7,724 nucleotides of DNA from Bryobacterales bacterium (GTDB lineage: Bacteria > Acidobacteriota > Terriglobia > Bryobacterales > Bryobacteraceae): NCBI GenBank assembly GCA_003132865.1, contig PKYZ01000272.1, positions 1 through 7,724 of the forward strand, given 5' to 3'. Position 1 is the stretch's first letter. Each line of letters starts with the position of its first letter. The notes below the pieces were generated by a model that saw nothing but the letters and a program-made list of their open reading frames with translations, was not told where the DNA came from and did no database searches. Positions 5,925 to 7,724 of this stretch are shown piece after piece. A program made the position numbers and the translations under genes.

Positions 5925-6014
5925 ATGTCGGGCAAGGAGATATCCAAGCGGTCCGAAAAGGCCCCTCGCACTCGCCGCAAGGGTGTTCTGTCGGGAAGCG
6001 CCCTGGCTCTTTGA
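5925..6014 (+). CDS. Doubtful 29-codon ORF with Tat-like motif
   Basis: Starting at ATG 5925, the frame gives MSGKEISKRSEKAPR followed by TRRKGVLSGSALAL and a TGA at 6012-6014. The second part resembles a twin-arginine export signal (RR, then a small hydrophobic stretch), but the charged N-region, lack of any mature domain and lack of a ribosome-binding site speak against a working gene. The same frame stays open for 21 codons past the TGA without recognisable content. It may be the truncated head of a lost Tat-exported protein, or chance. Confidence 0.18.
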   Translation: MSGKEISKRSEKAPRTRRKGVLSGSALAL

Positions 6015-6186
6015 CAATTTCGATCACAAGCCGGAAGTGATCGCGCAGGCTCCGAACCCGCAGTGCTCATACCATAACCAACACTCTAAATAAACCGTGT
6101 AACTTATTACAAACAACGTAAGATTCTACGCAAGTTTTTGGGATTGGCTATGTTCGGCAGATTTGTGTTGTAACCCAATCTCCTGT

Positions 6187-6389
6187 GTGGGGCAGGTTGC
6201 CAACCTGTGGGCCGATTGTTAATCGGCCCTCGGCGAGCGAAGCTCGTCTTTCACAGGCTTAGCCTGTGCGTCACAGGCTAAGCCTGTGCAAAGGCAGGAT
6301 GAAAGGCCGCCCCACCAGCATCGCCTGCCCCGCGAACTTGGCCTCCGAGAAAGTGGACACTCCGGAGGCAGTTTGAGGGTCTGCCCCAC
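6187..6389. repeat. Palindrome-rich block bounded by 9-bp inverted repeats
   Basis: GTGGGGCAG (6187-6195) and CTGCCCCAC (6381-6389) are exact inverted repeats bounding the block. Inside lie CAGGTT/AACCTG (6193-6198, 6202-6207), GGGCCGATT/AATCGGCCC with a GTT loop (6209-6217, 6221-6229), CGAGC/GCTCG (6234-6238, 6242-6246), two palindromes at 6252-6288, a stem GGCAGG/CCTGCC (6293-6298, 6324-6329) and GCCTCCG/CGGAGGC (6341-6347, 6363-6369). Such density is not expected by chance and resembles REP-type or MITE-like intergenic elements. I recall similar palindromes as frequent in Solibacter-like genomes, but cannot verify this here. It ends 54 bases before the tricorn gene. Confidence 0.65.
6251..6290. 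repeat. Tandem pair of 20-bp palindromic units
   Basis: Two 20-bp units, 6251-6270 and 6271-6290, each contain CACAGGCT and AGCCTGTG as inverted arms around one central base (T in the first, A in the second). They differ otherwise only in the last base (G or A). Possible roles are a double protein-binding site or part of a mobile palindrome element. Confidence 0.85.
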
Positions 6390-6443
6390 CATTGCCGGGG
6401 GCTGCTACGCTTATCGTTTCAGAGTCCCATACGTCATAGCCCT

Positions 6444-7724
6444 ATGCGCCTTCAATTCAAACCCGCTCGTGCCGCGCGGAGCCACTTCGCCGCCTGGCTG
6501 CTATTCCTCGCTGTAACCGCGCCGCTGTCCGCGCAAACCAAGCTCCTGCGCTTTCCGGACATCCACGATAACCGCATCGTATTCACCTACGGCGGCGACC
6601 TCTGGCTGGTCAACGCGGCAGGCGGCACGGCCGCGCGACTCACCGCGCACCCCGGCGTCGAGTTGTTCGCGAAGTTCTCGCCCGATGGCAAGTGGATCGC
6701 GTTCACCGGCCAATACGACGGCGATGAGCAGGTCTACGTCATGCCCGCGGATGGCGGCGAGCCTAAGCAGTTGACCTTCTATCCGGCGCAGGGCCCATTG
6801 CCGCCGCGCTGGGGCTATGACAACCAGGTTTACGGCTGGTCGAACGACGGCCACTACGTCATCTACCGTTCCATGCGCGACGCCCGCGCGCACGCGCTGA
6901 GCCGCCTCTATCGCGTTCCCATCGACGGCGGCCCTTCCGAGCCGCTGCCCATGCCGGTCTCCGGCGCGGGCTCCTTCTCGCCGGGCGGAAACCAGATCGT
7001 GTATTCGCCGCAGGCGCGCGACTTCCGCACCGAGAAGCGCTACAGCGGCGGCCAGGCCAACGAGCTTTACATCTTCGACACCGAAACGCACGCCGCCAAG
7101 CGCATCACCGAAGGTCCGCGCGCCAGCCGCGACCCCATGTGGATCGGCCAGGAGATCTACTACAACTCGGATCGCGACGGCCACTTCAACATCTACGCGT
7201 ACGACACCGCCAGCGGCAAAACCCGGCAGATCACCCACTACCCGTTGTGGGATGTGCGATGGCCCTCGAGCGACCGCCAGCAACGCATCGTCTACGAACT
7301 CGACGGCGAGCTGCAGATCCTCGATGTGAAAACGGGCAAGAGCGTACACATCTCCGTGCGCGTGCCCGACGATGGCGTCAACCGCCGGCCCAGCTATGTC
7401 TCCGCCGCCAACCTCATCGAGCAGGTCGAACTCAGTCCCAAAGGCGAGCGGGTGTTATTTGCCGCGCGCGGGGACATCTTCTCCGCGCCCGTAGAGAAGG
7501 GGCCCACACGCAACCTCACGCATTCGCCCGGCGCGCACGATAAATGGCCGGCCTGGTCGCCGGATGGCTCCAAGGTGGCGTATCTATCGGACGCGAGCGG
7601 CGAAGAGGAAGTCTACGTAGTGGCGCAGGACGGCTCGTCGCCCCCCGAGAAGATCTCCAGCGGAGGGCAGGCCTTCCGGTACGATCCCAAGTGGTCTCCG
7701 GACAACGGTCACATCGCGTTCAGC
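6444..7724 (+). CDS. Secreted tricorn protease homologue (S41 family), 3' end cut by window
   Basis: The first 427 residues of a tricorn-type protein, a large peptidase that degrades oligopeptides; bacterial homologues with signal peptides act outside the cytoplasm. Residues 1-30 are a signal peptide (basic N-region, AAWLLFLAVTAPLSA, cleavage likely before QTK). The rest is the N-terminal beta-propeller part, with PD40-type blades such as FSPDGKWIAFTGQYDGDEQV (78-97), WSNDGHYVIYRS (132-143), NSDRDGHFNIYAYD (241-254) and WSPDGSKVAYLSD (371-383), plus PRWGYDN (121-127) between blades. Full-length relatives exceed 1000 residues and carry PDZ and catalytic S41 domains, all beyond the window edge, so activity cannot be judged. 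The start at ATG 6444 is chosen because it puts the signal peptide at the N-terminus. No Shine-Dalgarno precedes it (CATAGCCCT). TGCTACGCT at 6403-6411 is a weak extended -10 candidate without a -35 box. Confidence 0.93.
   Translation, partial: MRLQFKPARAARSHFAAWLLFLAVTAPLSAQTKLLRFPDIHDNRIVFTYGGDLWLVNAAGGTAARLTAHPGVELFAKFSPDGKWIAFTGQYDGDEQVYVMPADGGEPKQLTFYPAQGPLPPRWGYDNQVYGWSNDGHYVIYRSMRDARAHALSRLYRVPIDGGPSEPLPMPVSGAGSFSPGGNQIVYSPQARDFRTEKRYSGGQANELYIFDTETHAAKRITEGPRASRDPMWIGQEIYYNSDRDGHFNIYAYDTASGKTRQITHYPLWDVRWPSSDRQQRIVYELDGELQILDVKTGKSVHISVRVPDDGVNRRPSYVSAANLIEQVELSPKGERVLFAARGDIFSAPVEKGPTRNLTHSPGAHDKWPAWSPDGSKVAYLSDASGEEEVYVVAQDGSSPPEKISSGGQAFRYDPKWSPDNGHIAFS

Larger units (their letters stand above)
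5738..6443. other. 706-bp intergenic region without a convincing gene
   Basis: Between the divergent CDF and tricorn genes I find no family I recognise on either strand. Contents from left to right: the CDF promoter candidate; two adjoining hairpins at 5772-5801 (CAGACC/GGTCTG and TGCGCGG/CCGCGCA); an 8-bp stem at 5845-5852/5862-5869 (TTTCAGTC/GACTGAAA); a larger bulged hairpin at 5880-5918; a doubtful 29-codon ORF; a 7-bp stem at 6021-6027/6037-6043; an AT-rich trough around 6061-6185; and a palindrome cluster at 6187-6389. A leftward 77-codon frame at 5837-6070 has no family resemblance and is taken as chance. Confidence 0.75.

Noticed and set aside
6011..6016. TTGACA as a -35 box in the intergenic region
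   Set aside because: No -10-like hexamer follows at 16-18 bases, and a hairpin occupies that place.
5837..6070. 77-codon minus-strand frame in the intergenic region
   Set aside because: Arg/Ser-rich composition without a recognisable motif, no ribosome-binding site, and it crosses several hairpins; treated as chance.
6251..6290. CRISPR array
   Set aside because: Only two units, directly abutting, palindromic and without spacers.
6501..7349. 282-codon minus-strand frame across the tricorn homologue
   Set aside because: Antisense shadow in GC-rich coding DNA; the plus frame gives clear beta-propeller blades and a signal peptide.

Overview
The window looks like the chromosome of an Acidobacteriota soil bacterium of the Solibacteres/Bryobacterales kind. 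This is an inference from gene content: a secreted tricorn-type protease homologue, a TPR module of the sort attached to CadC-like regulators or Ser/Thr kinases, and a Gly/Ala/Ser/Thr-rich repeat protein with an N-terminal domain common in that phylum. Most genes are GC-rich. Two stretches are clearly poorer in GC: the toxin-antitoxin remnant (about 4200-4790) and an intergenic trough (about 6060-6185).

Layout. Bases 1-950 (+) hold the 3' part of a D-alanine--D-alanine ligase gene, followed by a perfect 8-bp hairpin. A well-formed sigma70-type promoter (1008-1036) and a strong Shine-Dalgarno sequence drive a 706-residue secreted repeat protein (1074-3194, +). It has a signal peptide, a conserved beta-rich N-terminal domain, twelve 22- or 26-residue repeats with a higher-order 300-bp periodicity, and a conserved C-terminal domain. 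It converges, with a 13-bp gap, on the TPR-only 3' remnant of a regulator or kinase gene (3208 to about 4200, -).

Bases 4253-4712 (-) hold a decayed type II toxin-antitoxin pair that has no intact reading frame. It consists of an antitoxin remnant with a frameshifting internal loss and a PIN-domain (VapC-like) toxin remnant with internal losses, a 10-bp tandem duplication and an in-frame stop. The two still overlap at their old stop/start junction. Next to the TPR truncation this makes a small graveyard of about 1.5 kb. It is followed by an intact cation diffusion facilitator transporter (4790-5737, -) with an unusual ExxxH pair where classical members carry DxxxD or HxxxD.

Bases 5738-6443 form a 706-bp region without a convincing gene. 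It contains several hairpins, a 29-codon ORF with a Tat-like motif that is probably not a real gene, an AT-rich trough, and a palindrome-rich block (6187-6389) bounded by 9-bp inverted repeats and containing a tandem pair of 20-bp palindromic units. From 6444 (+) runs the 5' part of a secreted tricorn protease homologue, cut by the window end.

The genes do not form one pathway or operon: a cell-wall enzyme, a surface fibre-like protein, a metal exporter and a periplasmic protease each appear to be transcribed separately. I see no intact novel multigene system. The parts most worth a second look are the repeat architecture of the surface protein, the decayed toxin-antitoxin locus, the metal-site variant in the transporter and the palindrome cluster.
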